A stretch of 64,000 bases of DNA from Arthrobacter sp. V1I7 (lineage in GTDB: Bacteria > Actinomycetota > Actinomycetes > Actinomycetales > Micrococcaceae), in assembly GCF_030817015.1 (NCBI RefSeq), contig NZ_JAUSYS010000001.1, positions 1,860,001-1,924,000 of the forward strand. The letters run 5' to 3'. Below are positions 63,272-64,000 of this stretch, one piece after another (the stretch's first letter is position 1; each line of letters opens with the position of its first letter). The notes under the pieces are model-generated. The model was not told the DNA's origin and searched no databases. It was given only the letters and a program-made list of their open reading frames with translations. Both the position numbers and the translations under genes were made by a program.

Positions 63272-64000
63272 TCATGGAACCGTCAGGAAATCGATGACCT
63301 CTTCCACGCGGCCCAGCAGGGAGGCCTCCAGATCCGCGTAGCTGCGGACGGCGCCGAGGAGCTTCTGCCAGCCCAGGCCGATATCCTCCTTCGTGCTGTG
63401 CGGCCAGCCGAAGGCCGTCAGGATGCCGGTTTTCCAGTCCGTGTCGCGGGGGATCACCGGCCACTTCTCGATTCCCAGAACCGCGGGCCGGATGGCCTGC
63501 CAGACGTCCACGTACGGATGGCCGACGATCAGGACGTTCCCGGCCGCGCCGGGGGTCGCCATCACCGCGTCGGCGATCCGGGATTCCTTGGAATCGGGCA
63601 CCAGATGGTCCACGAGTACGCCGAGGCGGCGTCCGGGGCCAGGGTGGAACGCCGCGACGGCGGCGGAGAGGTCGTCAATGCCGTGCAGCGGCTCGACGAC
63701 GATGCCTTCCACCCGGAGATCGTCGCCCCAGACCTTTTCCACCAGCTCGGCGTCGTGCTTTCCCTCCACCCAGATGCGGCTGGCCTTGGCCACCTGGGCG
63801 CGCTGGCCGTCGACCCGGACCGATCCGGAGGCGGTGCGGCCTCCGGCCGGGGCCCGGGCCGGCCTTGGGGCCGGTGGCATCAGCCGGACCGGCTGGCCCT
63901 CCAGCAGGAAGCCGAAGCCGAGCCGGAAGGACCGCGACTTGCCGCGGCGGTCCTCCAGTGCCACCACATGCATCCCGCCGGACTTCTCGACCCGGGTGAC
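63272..64000 (-). CDS. DUF3097 family protein (partial, 5' end outside the window)
   Basis: The frame is open to the right edge, so the start is missing; 242 residues are visible. It reads VTRVEKSGGMHVVALEDRRGKSR at the edge, then VRVDGQRAQVAKASRIWVEGKHDAELVEKVWGDD. That segment resembles a TOPRIM-like strand (WVEGKHDAEL). VLVDHLVPDSKESR and VGHPYVDVWQAIRP follow. DUF3097 is widespread in actinobacteria near hemW and hrcA/dnaJ. Its function is not established; the TOPRIM resemblance suggests nucleic-acid or nucleotide chemistry. Confidence 0.85.
   Translation of the reverse strand, partial: VTRVEKSGGMHVVALEDRRGKSRSFRLGFGFLLEGQPVRLMPPAPRPARAPAGGRTASGSVRVDGQRAQVAKASRIWVEGKHDAELVEKVWGDDLRVEGIVVEPLHGIDDLSAAVAAFHPGPGRRLGVLVDHLVPDSKESRIADAVMATPGAAGNVLIVGHPYVDVWQAIRPAVLGIEKWPVIPRDTDWKTGILTAFGWPHSTKEDIGLGWQKLLGAVRSYADLEASLLGRVEEVIDFLTVP

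Overview
The window is a high-GC actinobacterial chromosome segment, most likely from Arthrobacter, Pseudarthrobacter or a close Micrococcaceae relative. The evidence is strong GC bias at third codon positions, frequent GTG/TTG starts, densely overlapping operons, an actinobacterial integration host factor (mihF), the actinobacterial type of OMP decarboxylase, an ATPase-degenerate PriA, a DUF222/HNH gene and gene order. No rRNA, tRNA, CRISPR array, prophage or replication origin was seen.

Layout. (1) 1-11.2 kb: the tail of an unrecognised gene, rpsD with a strong terminator, then a plus-strand run of DUF948 protein, small membrane protein, alaS, ruvX, mltG, aroE, aroC, aroK, aroB and a TPR protein. 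From ruvX onward most stops overlap the next start. (2) 11.15-12.81 kb: a complete IS1380-family element with 15-bp terminal repeats and a CTAAG target duplication, inserted at the stop codon of the TPR gene. (3) 12.9-18.3 kb: efp-nusB, then a serine hydrolase, a PrsW-like membrane protease and a DUF222/HNH protein. (4) 18.4-34 kb: a long pyrimidine operon (pyrR-pyrB-pyrC-PH-like-carA-carB-pyrF) running into mihF-gmk-rpoZ-coaBC-metK-priA; a PyrR-binding-like RNA motif lies on the pyrR ribosome-binding region. (5) 34-42.9 kb: a minus-strand group (glycosyltransferase, alpha/beta hydrolase, aldo/keto reductase, SorC-family regulator) divergent from a glycerol cluster glpD-glpF-glpK. (6) 42.9-49.7 kb: a minus-strand operon of two heavy-metal-type RND permeases with a small lipoprotein between them. 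(7) 50.2-58.1 kb: leuS behind a likely leucine attenuator, then a DegV protein, comEA, comEC and holA. (8) 58.2-64 kb: rpsT, a PemK/MazF-like protein, lepA, hemW, a DUF4870 protein and a partial DUF3097 protein.

Two genes, glpD and the first RND permease, are each broken by a single extra base in a short homopolymer. They are either real lesions or assembly errors. The most interesting items are the leuS leader (peptide MRANLLLS plus terminator), the PyrR site at the pyrR start, the two-permease RND/lipoprotein operon in an organism without an outer membrane, and the palindrome between the SorC regulator and glpD. Short tandem repeats (6, 9, 12, 15 and 24 bp units) recur both inside genes and between them.
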